Shown: positions 53,034 through 63,899 of the stretch, piece by piece
How positions within the stretch are numbered: position 1 is the stretch's first letter
Layout of the letters: the number at the start of each line of letters is the position of its first letter
Assembly (NCBI GenBank): GCA_003290165.1
Contig: QNQO01000221.1
Location: 558,001-622,000, forward strand
Direction: 5' to 3'
DNA length: 64,000 bases
DNA from: Berberis thunbergii
Lineage: Eukaryota; Streptophyta; Magnoliopsida; Ranunculales; Berberidaceae
Made by a program: the position numbers and the translations under genes
The notes under the pieces: model-generated
What the model was told of the DNA's origin: nothing
Database searches by the model: none
What the model saw: only the letters and a program-made list of their open reading frames with translations

Positions 53034-54523
53034 CTATTTCAGCGAACTCAGAGCCTTGGCTTCATGAATTAGGCTTCGCTCGCCGGCTAGCTCGAATTCA
53101 AACTCAAGGCGCAAAGTAACCAACTCAGACTTATGAGACTTCACCTTGCCAGCCAACCCCTTCAAATGCTCACTTAAAAGGTCCAACTTATAGAGCGCAT
53201 CCAAGCATGACCTACAAAGCTCTGCAAAAGTCTCCTCCAAAGCATTAACTATACTACGAGCATCATGGTGCAGATTACCCTTAACAAACAATGTCAAGGA
53301 TCCTTTGGGAGACACCAGTTCTACATCCAAAGCCTTCTCATTTGGAAAATTAGCCCGACGCTCATCATCAGGCTCCAGGGGCAGGAGAAAAGATTCGCTT
53401 CCTGGGGCAATAGGCTTAACGGATCGAAGATCATCAGGGGCAACATTGACCTTGTCAGCATCCACCAGCTCTAAACAATTCCCCTCCAGTACAACTAAAG
53501 AAGATGAAGTCTCTAGAGATACACTTTACTCCCCAGGAGCCTTCTCTTTAGCGAACTGATTGGGTTCAGACTCCACGACCGTCACTTCCTGCTTTAGCAG
53601 GATCAATTTAGAGAAAGAACCAGCTTTGTTGCTAGCTCATTTTCTCTTAAGACGATTGATGATAGACATGGCCGCCTCCAACTTAACCTGCTTAGAAGGG
53701 CTTGGTATTGTGAGCTTCCTCTTCCTGGAACGACCACAACCAGTCTCCTTCGGCGATGACCTAGGCACAAAACGACCCGCGTGGAAGTATCTGAACAGTG
53801 CGTTCTGCACGACATTGTCTGCAGCTATGACATCGTCAACAACAATCGAAAAAGCTCATTAAATGCATTCCTCACTGATTCAATAAGAGTTGGAGCCACG
53901 AATTTACCTGCACAAAATAGAAATACAACTTGTTAGTTTCTACGAAGGCACACAGAAGTAAAAAATGAGGAGGGTCATTACTCATTGAGATCAAATTTGA
54001 AGTGTCTGACAAGCGATCGCCCGCCCTACTTGAAGTACGGGGAATTAGACGAAGCCAGAAAACAATACTTTTGCCAAAACTAGACAGAGAGCCCAAGCAC
54101 TTCGGAGTACTCAACCAACAGACTCTATGAGCATTTAGTCGAGGAAAAGTCAGCAAGTGGAGTATCCGCGGAGTTAATAGGAGGCCAACAACCTTGGTCC
54201 TGATAAGGACAACAATCAAGGTCCTGAATCCTTTAGGTGCCATTGGAGCAGGGGGAATACGAAGGTGCGCCAGGAAGCGCCAAATATCCTCCAGAATTGG
54301 AAAGCAAAGCCTGGCCTGGAACATGCTTTTGTGCAAGGCAATGAACCCTTGCGGAGGCATCAACGAACTATGAGTAGCATTCAACGGGGTAAGCTCCAAG
54401 TCTTCAAGAATCCAATAGTCCTCATGAAACTTATCCAAATCAGACCCCTTATATTCTCAGTAAAAAGTATGGCAGACATAGAACATATTTTGTTCAGGGG
54501 TAAGTTCGACGTTATTCGCCATG
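53034..54523 (-). pseudogene. Transposase_28-type (putative gypsy gag) remnant
   Basis: From 54523 the minus strand reads MANNVELTPEQNMFYVCHTF, an in-frame stop, and DKFHEDYWILEDLELTPLNA. It continues with MPPQGFIALHKSMFQARLCF, PILEDIWRFLAHLRIPPAPM and APKGFRTLIVVL. This pattern is characteristic of the plant family called putative gypsy-type transposon / Transposase_28 (PF04195, from memory). Further downstream a charged coiled-coil-like part (53465-53034; LEETFAELCRSCLDALYKLD) resembles the tail of the same class. Frames change between the parts. No LTR pair was found in the window. Confidence 0.6.
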
Positions 54524-56030
54524 AAGAAAAAGTTTTAACTTCTAAAAAGATTTGCAGCAAATAACATAGAGAAACAAAAAACATAAAGGAGATAGAAGAG
54601 ATACAAAAGTAAAGAAACTCCCTATCGTAGAAACAACAGCTTATATAAGCAACATATAGTCCTCCCCCTTTCCTTACTGAACAATCACAAACTTATTTAA
54701 TGATGTGCGTCGCTCGAGACAACGTTTCAGAATCAATCATCACAACTGTACATAGTCTATCAAAATGACTTAGTGGATCGATTTGATGACCCACTAACTT
54801 GGGGAGAACAACTGATGATACACTAATCATCCTTGGATCAACACTGTACACGTGTCATTATAATATCGTCAACAGAACAAAGCATGCCTGATTGCATGCT
54901 CTATTCAGTGAGGCCTAGACAACATTAAGTCTACTATTGACAAATTTTAAAATATTGGAGCTGCAGCACCTTAATAAGCCCATACGTCAAGCGGTCAGAC
55001 TCAATACTCATAAGTCCTGATAAGGCAAGTATATGGGGGATTGACCTACGACAGGCATGCCAGCAATGCATTGGTTCCGACTAAGAAACAAATACTAGAG
55101 TATAAGTTGGGCAAGGAAACTTCCTTGCATGGACAATACTCTGAAAGGGAAACCTCTCCCGCAGATCTAGAAACACGAGTAGGGTAGGGAAACTATCCCA
55201 CATGGACAACCCCCAAATATGAAAAGATTTCAAGCAAGATATTTTTCCCTAAACTACGGCACCAAAGGCCTAACCGAATAAGGACTTTCACACTATAAAA
55301 GTGAGATAAAGTTGATGAACTTAAGGTACACTACAAAATACCAATTTACAGCTTAAGCATTTCCTAAGCCTTATCTAACTTGAGCATTGGAGTGTCATCA
55401 GCTGCCACACGGTGATCCTTGGCTCACGTGTGCCATCTGTGTAGGTCTAGATAAGCAGTGAGAAATGTGAGCATGAATCGACTACATCAATAACTATATA
55501 TTTTCATTAATAAAGCAAAATTATTCATTGCTATAAGTATATGTTTACTAATCATACTAGTAAAATAAGATCATATACATAATGAAACCCCTACATGCAT
55601 TAATAAAGTTTGTCCCTTATTTTATATTTTAATTGAGTAAAACCTTAATTTTTTGGAAGGACATGTTAAGTCAACATGGTTGACTGGTCAAGGATAACTA
55701 GAGGACCAAAATATCAAAACCTTGAAATGGGGTTCAAACGCAAATAGGCAAAAATTAACGGTGGCCGAAGTTATATAAAACTAATAATATAAGTAAATAT
55801 ACCCAAAAAAACCAAAACATTTCTTCCTTTTTCATTTCCATCCTTGTGCATTTTTATTTGCAAGTCTATTATTATATCTTTTCAACTCCCCTACCTCCAT
55901 GATTTTTTAATTATATCACCAATTCAACATCGAAACATCTTTGTACTCTCTTCCCTCTTTAATCTCTCTTATCAGTTTAATATCTGATATGTGGGTCATC
56001 GAACTACATAATATTAAATTAATTTTTAAG
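54524..56030. other. Region without recognisable gene
   Basis: No convincing coding sequence. Near 55390-55445 a GTGCCATCTGTGTAGG phrase resembles some plant LTR-element primer sites, but on the strand opposite to the gag remnant. No LTR borders could be paired. Confidence 0.35.
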
Positions 56031-56240
56031 CACTACACCATAAAAGGCAATTTGTAACACACTAGCTTTGTTTCTAAAAAAATTGTAATACCACAAAAAT
56101 CTTGCAAATAAGAACATTACAAATATTAGTAACACCTTGACATGTTACAATCTTGAAATTTCGTAACAATTGTCCAAGGTCGCTAATGGCACTGCAGCAT
56201 GTTACAATGTTCAAATATTAGCAACACCTCGTCGTGATAC
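56031..56240 (+). mobile_element. Possible CACTA (EnSpm) transposon terminus
   Basis: CACTACACCATAAAAGGC at 56031 has the form of a CACTA element end. It is followed by subterminal repeats of GTAACAC / TGTTACAA / GTAACAA (56050-56240), also usual for this superfamily. No matching opposite terminus was found within the window, so the extent is unknown. Confidence 0.5.
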
Positions 56241-56469
56241 AACTTTCTTTCTTTTTTTACAAAAATCAATATGTAAAATTTTATTTGTTTTTAATTAAAT
56301 AAATAAAAGATATCAGCATAAGAATGACATCCGATGAGATTATAAAACTCAATTCAAATACAAATATTAATACCCAAATTAAATAATCTTGCAACCATTA
56401 TAAAGTAAAATGATTGCAATAAATTACAACATCGTTTCTCATATTTGATGAGAATTAAAAAAAAAAATA

Positions 56470-57130
56470 CAATATGTATCAAGTACATCATTAGCATTAA
56501 TACAATATGAAGGTTTCTATGATATCTAAGTAAATTCCCGCTCCAGTGCCCCCTTAGTCCATTAGGTGATGTTGATGATGATCCAAAAAAGATGATGAAG
56601 ATGAAGAAGCCATTCGGGTAGGCATCGTGAACCTCCTTTTTGAATTTGTTTTCCATTTTGCTGACGTTGTTCACATACTCTCCAAACTCAAGTAGTCATT
56701 GGTTTTATCATTACCATTATTCACATATCCGCTTCCTGATGTGAATTTGAAGTTTTTGTCAGTCTCGTCAGCACTGCTGCAAATATTCATGACTGAATTC
56801 GAATTCTCAACTCGAAGAACAAGCTAATCGTGCTGTTGGTTTGGTTTGTTTCCCAAGTTCTCAGACCAAAATAAAAGCTTTGCATCATCTGCCCGGCTAG
56901 TGAGGGCATTGAAAAAAGACAGTCCGTTTGGCCATTTTATGTCAGAGTCGTGATTGCCATCATGTCTCCCATTTAGACCAAATAATTACCTTTAAATAGA
57001 TAAAACAGGGCTACATTAAGAGGCAAATCTCTCAACCCCATCTTCAACCAAAAAAGAATCCTCTTCAAGCAAACCCTGTACAAACTCATTGAAAGACTTG
57101 CAACTCACAAGGGCCTAATCAATCAAAATT
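56470..57130 (-). pseudogene. Unrecognised minus-strand coding remnant with three stops
   Basis: One minus-strand frame from about 56950 to 56510 reads long peptide-like stretches: SDIKWPNGLSFFNALTSRAD, DAKLLFWSENLGNKPNQQH, SSADETDKNFKFTSGSGYV, and MPTRMASSSSSSFLDHHQHH. It is broken by TAG, TGA and TAA. A second stretch at about 57120-57035 reads SCKSFNEFVQGLLEEDSFLV with EDGVER, preceded by an acceptor-like TTAG. The composition suggests the end of a plant transcription-factor-like protein, but the family is not recognised and no function is assigned. Confidence 0.4.
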
Positions 57131-57319
57131 CCAACTTTAGTAAATAATCATTGAAAACCCTATCCCATAACTCTAAAAACATCAAATTTTCAAAATTTAC
57201 CTGTAGAATACTAATATAGGTATAATAATAGCTTCATCTTAGAAACTATTAGAGCAATGGATGCACAACAAACAGACAATGTAATGAATATAGGATGTAT
57301 GATGACATGAAACACTTAC

Positions 57320-57550
57320 CTTGACAATTTTCCCTGGCTCACCTTGTTCTCTGCTCTTCATGTGCTTTGTCTTCAAGTTCACGTCTTTCACAACAATAGT
57401 GTTGTTATGCCTGAAACTAAGGATAACTTCACCAATTTTACCTTTTTCGTGTCCAGAGATAATTTTCACTGTGTCACCTGACCTCACGTGCATTTTATGC
57501 AGCACAGGCAAACTGTTAGGTTTAAATTTGATCCATTCCCATCTCTTAAG
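57320..57550 (-). pseudogene. RPL24-like: Isolated exon of chloroplast ribosomal protein L24 (uL24c)
   Basis: This 77-codon exon has intact borders (TTGTGCAG before; AAG then GTAAGT after). It encodes LKRWEWIKFKPNSLPVLHKM, HVRSGDTVKIISGHEKGKIG, EVILSFRHNNTIVVKDVNLK and TKHMKSREQGEPGKIVK. This is the KOW-containing core of L24, which binds 23S rRNA early in plastid ribosome assembly. The expected first exon with transit peptide and the following exon (a segment usually beginning EAPIHSSNVMLY) were not found at the expected places, so this is a fragment rather than a complete gene. The exon itself has no stop or frameshift. It is flanked by fragments of unrelated genes on the same strand. Confidence 0.75.
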
Positions 57551-58543
57551 CTGCACAATTTCATTAAGGTAACAGTTAAACGAGATAAAGGAACTGATAA
57601 TTTGAAAATAAATCAAATTTATATGTATTAAGTCACATCATGGAACTAGATGTAAACATTCCTAGTTAGCTCATATACAAGTTTTCCTATGTAGCTCACG
57701 TATGCAAAGCGACAACATATGCTTGCTACTAATGATGAAAACCATTGATACGACTAACTCACATAAAGAGTAACCGATTTACATATGGAAGCAATCTCAT
57801 GAATCTAAAAAGACATGCTTAATTATATAGGTTTTTAGCATGGGAGCTGTAGGTTTCTAATACCTTGCCTCAAATTGGCACCCTTGAAGAGCTGGCTGGG
57901 GTTCAAAGAGGTAAGTTTTAAGACTTTCAGCTAAGAAGCAAGTCTCATGGGTTGATATTACAGCAACTACAAGTATGGCCCTTGGAAACTTTCAGTTCCT
58001 AGTAATGTAAGGAAAGCACACAAGAAAAATACTCATCCTAGATTAGGATGATTGGTATCAATCAGAAGCTGGATTGTGGATGATGTGGATCCCATAGAAT
58101 CCATCATCTTCCAGTTGTAAAACTCGTTTTTCCTCGATAAAGAAAACATCTCAAGATGTCCCGGGGAGCGTCGAAGAAGTATTCGTTGGTCCAGAGTATT
58201 TGAACAAGTTCGGTGCAACTATGAGTCGTGCACACATGATTTCCAACGCAGGTGTAATAACTTAAGAGAAAAAAAAAATTAGTGTTGAAGAGTTGGAATC
58301 TAAAAGGAAATAAGACCCAACTCCGAAGAGAGATTCGGTAGTGATTTTGAGCTTTGTGGTTGGAGATGCTATTTCAGAGAAAATGTGATACTTAGACAGT
58401 CAGAAGGGAAAATGAAAGTTGTCTTATTTCACAGGTTTCTGAAAGATACAGATTTAGCAAGACACACTAGCTACTAAGGATAGGTAACAAGCCCGCGAAA
58501 CCAAATAAAGACTCTCATTCAGTAAGGAGCGGTGGAAACTCAC

Positions 58544-58669
58544 ATGTAATACTTCATTAGCCATGTCGACTACCACTGCATTTGCATCTGCAAAAGGCAA
58601 TAAACCTGCCAAAAAACCTCTTCCTGCCATGCTAAAGCGACCTGAGTTGTACACAATTATCATATCCAT
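58544..58669 (-). pseudogene. Tm-1-like TIM-barrel protein exon, part 2 (after LINE insertion)
   Basis: The minus strand reads [20 protein letters not shown], then [20 protein letters not shown], then LH, followed by a GTGAGT donor. This is the conserved core of the plant TIM-barrel family related to the tomato Tm-1 protein and UPF0261 proteins. The preceding residues are found on the other side of the LINE at 61024. The next exon (normally starting with a VPVLAGVC-type segment) was not found. Confidence 0.75.
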
Positions 58670-58681
58670 TTTATAAGAAGA

Positions 58682-58980
58682 GGGAAGATCACTTGGTGAC
58701 TTTTGCGAGTGGGCGCAATAGAAGTCAAATTGATTATTTTCTTGTGAAGAGACACGATTTAGGTAGATGTAAAAATTGTAAGGTTATACCAGGAGAGTGT
58801 CTGACATCCCAACATAGGCTGTTAGTTCTCGATTATTGTCTTAAGAGTAGGGGTCGTATTGCTATACAACAGGTTCGACCGAGAATTAAGTGGTGGACCC
58901 ACAGGGAGATGTGTGCCAAAGATTTAGAAAGAGGATTTTGGGTGACCAGTCAGTTTCAGAGGGTGGGAGAATCTAGAACC
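58682..58980 (+). pseudogene. RTE LINE endonuclease, C-terminal fragment
   Basis: Starts mid-domain with the conserved [12 protein letters not shown] segment and the C-terminal QHRLLVLDY motif of AP-like endonucleases. A 1-base frame change near 58965 separates it from the reverse transcriptase, because ENLEPNDRTSSADLFEHL continues in the frame of the next entry. The N-terminal catalytic half is missing through 5' truncation. Confidence 0.85.
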
Positions 58981-59017
58981 AAATGATAGGACTAGTAGCG
59001 CGGATCTTTTTGAACAT

Positions 59018-61006
59018 TTGGCAAACCAAATAAGAAGATGTGCGAAGGAAGAGTTAGGACAGGCCAAAAGAGGAGGTTTTTATGGTAAGGAGACATGGTG
59101 GTGGAACGCGGATGTGCAACAAACCATTGCGGAAAAGAAAAGATGCTTTAAGACGTGGCAAAAAGATAAGTGCCTAGAGTCTTATGAGCTTTATAAGCAG
59201 GCTAAGAAGTTGAGTAGTAGAGCAGTAGGGGAAGCTAAGAAGAGAGCGTATGATGCTCTTTATAATATGCTAGGTACGAAGGAAGGGGAAAAGGATATTT
59301 TCAAGATAGCGACGGCTCGAGAACGAAAAACTAGGGACTTGAGTCATGTTAAGTGTGTCAAGCATGAGGATCGAAGAGTCTTAATGCATGATAAAACTAT
59401 TTTAGATAGACGGAAGGATTACTTTTGGAACCTACTCAATGGAACACATGTAGGGGAGTTAAACTTGGAGGGGTATGCTTCACAGGAAGGGAGAGATCGC
59501 GTGTTCCATCGCAGAGTTAGTGCCATAGAAGTGAGAGAAGCTTTAAAAAAAATGAAGACAGGGAAGGCCGTTGGACCGGATGATATACCAATTGAAGCAT
59601 GGAAATGTCTGGGAGAAGTTGGGATTCAATGGCTAACTAAGCTCTTTAATAGGATTTTGGAAACTAAAAAAATGCCAGATTCATGGAGGCATAGCATTGT
59701 GGTACCAATTTATAAGAACAAAGGGGATATCCAGAATTGCTCGAACTATAGAGGGATAAAGCTTATGAGTCATACGATGAAACTTTGGGAGAGGGTTATA
59801 GAACAAAGACTTAGGAGTTTAACCACGATTTCGGAGAATCAATTTGGATTTATGCCAGGTAGGTCTACTACGGAGGCCATCTTCCTGCTTAGGCAAACTG
59901 TAGAAAAATATCGAGAGGCACGTAAGAGTTTGCATATGATTTTTATTGATCTGGAGAAAGCATATGATAGGGTCCCCAGGGAGTTAATTTGGTGGGTGCT
60001 TGAAAGGAAGAAAGTGTCTCAGTGTTATGTCGATATCATTAAGGATATGTATGAATGGGTTGTAACGAGTGTTCGCTCAGTAAGTGGGATGTCTAGTGAA
60101 TTTTCAGTGACAGTAGGACTACATCAAGGGTTGGCGTTAAGTCCATATCTCTTTGCTTTGGTCATGGATGAGTTGACGAGACATCTGCAAGAAGATGTAC
60201 CTTGGTGCATGTTATTCGCAGATGATATTGTCTTAATGGATGAGACTAGTGCAGGTTTAGGTCAAAAATTAGTTAAGTGGCAGGAGGCTTTAGATAGTAA
60301 AAGTTTTAGAATTAGCCGTTCGAAGACGGAGTATCTAGTGTGCAACTTTGGGTGTGAAACAAGAGGGAAAAGTAATGCAATTGAGATCGAAGGTGTCGAG
60401 GTCCCGGAATGTGAGGCTTTTCTATATCTAGGGTCTATAATTCAAAAGAATGGGGCTATTGGAGCAGATGTAGACCACAGGATTAAAGCTAGTTGGTTGA
60501 AATGGCGAATGGCGTCAGGAGTATTATGCGATAGAAGGATGCCTGCAAGGCTAAAAGGGAAATGCTATAAGACAATTGTTCGACCAGCCATGCTATACGG
60601 TTCAGAATGTTGGGCCACTACGGGACAACATACACATAGGATGGCAGTAGCAGAAATGCGTATGTTAAGGTGGATGTGTGGTAAAACTCGTAAGGATAAA
60701 ATTAGAAATGAAAGAATTCGGAAATACTTAGGTGTAGCGCCCATAGAGGAAAAAATTAGAGAAAGACGTTTACCTTGGTTTGGTCATGTGCGGAGGAGAC
60801 CAAGCATGGCGCCAATTAGAAAATGTTTAGATTGGCAAGTTAATGGAGGGTGTAGACGGAGGGGACGACCGTTGAAAACTTGGATGAAGACGGTGAATGA
60901 AGATATCATTGAGCTTGGATTAGGTGAAGAACTGTGGGAAGATCGCATTGCTTGGAGGACCAAAATCCATGTAGCCAACCCCGAAAATCTCGGGAATGGA
61001 CTTTGA
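59018..61006 (+). CDS. RTE LINE reverse transcriptase, 662-aa open frame
   Basis: Target-primed reverse transcriptase. Visible blocks are MKTGKAVGPDDIPIEAWKCL, WRHSIVVPIYKNKGDIQNCS, NYRGIKLMSHTMKLWERVIE and ENQFGFMPGRSTTEAIFLLR. These are followed by MIFIDLEKAYDRVPRELIWW (first catalytic aspartate), VGLHQGLALSPYLFALVMDE, and the catalytic box MLFADDIVLM. The C-terminal part includes YLGSIIQKNGAI and the RTE-typical end RRRGRPLKTWMKTVNEDI. The true polyprotein started further upstream; the ATG at 59018 is internal. The frame is intact, but the missing endonuclease half makes independent movement unlikely. Confidence 0.93.
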   Translation: MANQIRRCAKEELGQAKRGGFYGKETWWWNADVQQTIAEKKRCFKTWQKDKCLESYELYKQAKKLSSRAVGEAKKRAYDALYNMLGTKEGEKDIFKIATARERKTRDLSHVKCVKHEDRRVLMHDKTILDRRKDYFWNLLNGTHVGELNLEGYASQEGRDRVFHRRVSAIEVREALKKMKTGKAVGPDDIPIEAWKCLGEVGIQWLTKLFNRILETKKMPDSWRHSIVVPIYKNKGDIQNCSNYRGIKLMSHTMKLWERVIEQRLRSLTTISENQFGFMPGRSTTEAIFLLRQTVEKYREARKSLHMIFIDLEKAYDRVPRELIWWVLERKKVSQCYVDIIKDMYEWVVTSVRSVSGMSSEFSVTVGLHQGLALSPYLFALVMDELTRHLQEDVPWCMLFADDIVLMDETSAGLGQKLVKWQEALDSKSFRISRSKTEYLVCNFGCETRGKSNAIEIEGVEVPECEAFLYLGSIIQKNGAIGADVDHRIKASWLKWRMASGVLCDRRMPARLKGKCYKTIVRPAMLYGSECWATTGQHTHRMAVAEMRMLRWMCGKTRKDKIRNERIRKYLGVAPIEEKIRERRLPWFGHVRRRPSMAPIRKCLDWQVNGGCRRRGRPLKTWMKTVNEDIIELGLGEELWEDRIAWRTKIHVANPENLGNGL

Positions 61007-61023
61007 TGATGATGATGATGACC

Positions 61024-61140
61024 ACCCACTTCCTCAAACTTGGCAGATATTCATGCCCCAACACCAGCTCCTAATAGAGGTTTTCCTTTGTTTATTTGAT
61101 CTTTCAATTGTTCAAGTATTGCCCGAGTTCTTTGTAATGT
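61024..61140 (-). pseudogene. Tm-1-like TIM-barrel protein exon, part 1 (before LINE insertion), with a stop
   Basis: The minus strand reads RTRAILEQLKDQINKGKPLL, then GAGVGA, stop, ISAKFEEVGG. In the family this is followed directly by the [11 protein letters not shown] segment now at 58669. The TGA at 61053-61051 occupies a position that is normally glycine (GGA would need one change). The locus is therefore broken twice: by the stop and by the LINE. An acceptor-like AACAG lies near 61140. Confidence 0.75.
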
Positions 61141-61149
61141 TTCTGTTAA

Positions 61150-62578
61150 GAGGATCAAATATAATGCGGTCAAGTTAGAAATTAGATTATCTCTAAACTA
61201 AGCTACCTATATTCTTAGTTTTTCATAAAATGACCACATAAAGAAAAGAAAAATGTTCCAAAATAGTAAACTGTAAAATTACAATGAAGTGCAGGTTTTT
61301 AAACTTGTACAAAACAATTTATGGAATACAAAGCCTCATAATCTAATATCTGAGTGGCTGAGAGAATCCAACAAATTTACATTTATTGTTGTACATAAAT
61401 CAAAATATATACCAGAGTATCTACATGTTTATATAATTTGGAATTTAATTTCATTACTTATCTCATTAGGAAGAATGATTATACCATTATACAAGAATTT
61501 ATGGAATTTGTACGGAAAAGAATTTTTAGAAGGAAACTAGTTTTCTCTCCGCCACATGTACACCCCCTCTCTCATCCACATACTGATTTACCATTGGAGA
61601 TTCTTTTTCTGCTTCCTTATTGATCCACTTTTATGTTTCAAATATGACAACAATATGAACCATTGCTATGTGGAAATCAAAAACCATTTTGTTTAATTGT
61701 TTACTAATCAATACTCACAAAGGTGATATGATTCGTCAATAAGGTCAAAGATCACCAATAGGCAACAGAACAAAATTCTAACCTGGTTTTGCTTCAGGAA
61801 AGGGATAATTCTATGGATTTTGGAGGGAAATCTAACTGATAGAAGATATCCAGATATTATAAGGGAACCCATACCATTGGTCACACACTCACAAGGCCGA
61901 ACATGTTTACTTCCTTAGGGCATGGGTTTGTACACTTGCACCCAACCAACTCATTTTTCCTCTTAACATGAAAGTATTTCACAAGTAGTTCTCAAGTTAT
62001 CACACACACAGAAAAAAGATCAGTCAGATTACAACCAGAGTTCAGTTACTATCTGGTCATACCAGATTGGAGAATTACTTCACAATGGTTACGAAACTAC
62101 CAATACCTTAGACACAAGGACCTGAAAACCATAACATATGAATACAAGAACATACAGTTACAAATGTTTAATGAGATTACAAAGAAATACAATTAGTTCA
62201 AATTTGCTCATATGATTTTTATGTGACTGAACAATTTTCGTTGAGGAGTTTGTTCTCTTAAAGCACACTATATTTGCCCAAAACCTCTCTCAACAGAGTG
62301 AGTGCGTGCGTGTGAACTTTGAACCCGGTTGGACTTCTAGCTACCCACACATCATAATATAGGACAAGAAAAAGAAAAAGAACCAATAGTTGAGGCTTTG
62401 CATATCGCGTGAAAGTTTATCAAGAAATTCTCCTCATGCTTGCAGGCTTGTTACACCTACATAAAAACAAAAAAAAAGAGTTGAATCAACTTTGTTTTGA
62501 GGTAAGCTCATTTCTGATTAAAGGTAAACCAAAACAAGAAATAGTTCTCAAATATATAACAACAACATCTAAATAGGA
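61150..62578. other. Region without recognisable gene
   Basis: AT-rich sequence with short open frames only. The exons expected upstream of the Tm-1-like fragment were not recognised here. Confidence 0.4.
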
Positions 62579-62809
62579 TCTATGGTGGATTTTGGAGCAA
62601 CCCATAAATTTATCTCTGTTGAAGAAGCATCGAAGTTGGACTTGAAATACACTAAGGAAGAAGGATGGCTCAAAGCAGTCAACTCACAGGCCAAACCCAT
62701 TCATGGCAAAGCTCATGGGGTAGAGTTGCACATTAGATATTGGAAGGGATGGGTCCAAAACAGTACACAATATCTTAAATTCTTAATTGAACTCCCTTTG
62801 CATCTTTAG
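62579..62809 (+). pseudogene. Gypsy-type aspartic protease fragment
   Basis: SMVDFGATHKFISVEEASKL, then DLKYTKEEGWLKAVNSQAKP, then HGVELHIRYWKGW resembles the retropepsin region of a Ty3/gypsy polyprotein. The active-site DSGA is altered to DFGA, so it would be inactive. No LTR is visible nearby; a short scrap. Confidence 0.7.
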
Positions 62810-63113
62810 TCTTCCCCTGCTATCACAGAAGACACATACAGTCAAGCAAACCTAAGATACATATAACACTAGCAGCACCCATTATTAATCACAACACTCA
62901 CAATCAAAAACATAGTTAAATGACCAAGAGTACCAACAATATTGACACCAAAGCAACACTCCCATTATGCATGGACCTAAAAAAAGATTTGCTTGACTCG
63001 TACCAAAAGTACACACCATGTGAGATGGAATGTATATTCATACGCAACAACCCACTCAACATTAGGTCTACGAACAGGAGTGGACTTCAACTCAATAACG
63101 AGTAGGCCCTTGT
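62810..63113. other. Short gene-free interval
   Basis: Between the protease scrap and the heat-stress-factor pseudogene. No element ends recognised. Confidence 0.4.
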
Positions 63114-63899
63114 TCAATATGGCTCAGAACGGATGTATCCCATTTGTTCAACCAAATCATTAACACCTTTCCCCAGTCAGGAAGCTGAGCAACTAAGTTC
63201 GCAACTTCTACCTGTTCTATCTCATCCTCTTAATTACCCGCAAGCAGGTCATCATTGAGCAACTCCTCCGACAACACATCAGTGCCCAAATCCAAGTCTA
63301 AATCACTTGAAGTCTTTTTGCTCTCGTCTTCAATGACACTCAACTCATTATCAATTGTTGTTGAAAACAATGTGTTAATCTCCCAAGACTCCACCTCTTC
63401 CAGGATCTGGCTCGCATAGTTTTGAGATACCAATTTCGCTTCCTGCAGCAAATTCTCCTCACTCTGGCTTGGGGCAGTCTCCTTTTCCTCCCAATTTTGC
63501 ACCCTCACAATTCTTTAATCTGTTCATTTCCAGTTGTTGCAGAAAACTTGGGTTCTTGAGAAATCTCTCTAGAAAACTCATCATTTGTTGTTGTCTCCTT
63601 TCAGTACCCAGCAACCTTTCCCCAATTATAATAAGTTGATCCTCGAAGCTCTTTTGTTGTTGTCTAAGCTTGATTATTTCAGCCATTAACATGTTCCTAA
63701 TTTTTTTCCGTCCATCCATTTCACTCTCCAACCCAAACTGTCCTAATTCAACACAAGCTTCTGCATGGAGTTGGCTTTGCTGCTGAGTATTTTGAGACAC
63801 ATTTCTCCTCCTCTTGATTGTCTTCAATAAGTGCTTATGCCCTCCTAAAAACCTCTCATTTGCAAACTCCCATCTATTTAGATCAACCTTCCTAAAACC
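63114..63899 (-). pseudogene. Class A heat-stress transcription factor (HsfA2/A6/A7-like) pseudogene
   Basis: The last exon of a plant HsfA. It starts with the end of the DNA-binding domain (GFRKVDLNRWEFANERFLGG, HKHLLKTIKRRR). A heptad-repeat oligomerisation region follows (MLMAEIIKLRQQQKSFEDQL, ERRQQQMMSFLERFLKNPSF), then an acidic tail. A frame change lies between about 63505 and 63460; LLQEAKLVSQNYASQILEEV continues in the new frame to an AHA-like LSEELLNDDLLAGN. A TAA follows, then VEVANLVAQLPDWGK and, after another 1-base shift, GVNDLVEQMGYIRSEP (an NES-like end). The family's intron before GFRKVD should end in AG; here the bases are CG (63901-63900). The first exon would lie beyond 63900 and partly outside the window; none was recognised. 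Confidence 0.85.

Larger units (their letters stand above)
58682..61021 (+). mobile_element. RTE-type LINE, 5'-truncated, with (TGA)n tail
   Basis: Non-LTR retrotransposon copy beginning inside the endonuclease ([20 protein letters not shown]) and ending directly after its stop codon in a TGATGATGATGATGATGA tail (61004-61021), a microsatellite tail typical of RTE elements. It lies in the opposite orientation within a Tm-1-like exon. The insertion is relatively young, since its 662-codon reverse transcriptase frame is uninterrupted. No clean target duplication is visible; the 5' junction shows a few extra bases. Confidence 0.9.

Noticed and set aside
55390..55445. GTGCCATCTGTG phrase as a retrotransposon primer site linked to the gag remnant at 53-54.5 kb.
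   Set aside because: It is on the opposite strand to the gag remnant and no LTR pair can be matched.
58033..58260. Minus-strand stretches such as LQLEDDGFYGIHIIHNPASD as a further exon of the L24 or Tm-1-like locus.
   Set aside because: They do not match either family as known to me and the frames break quickly; not supported.
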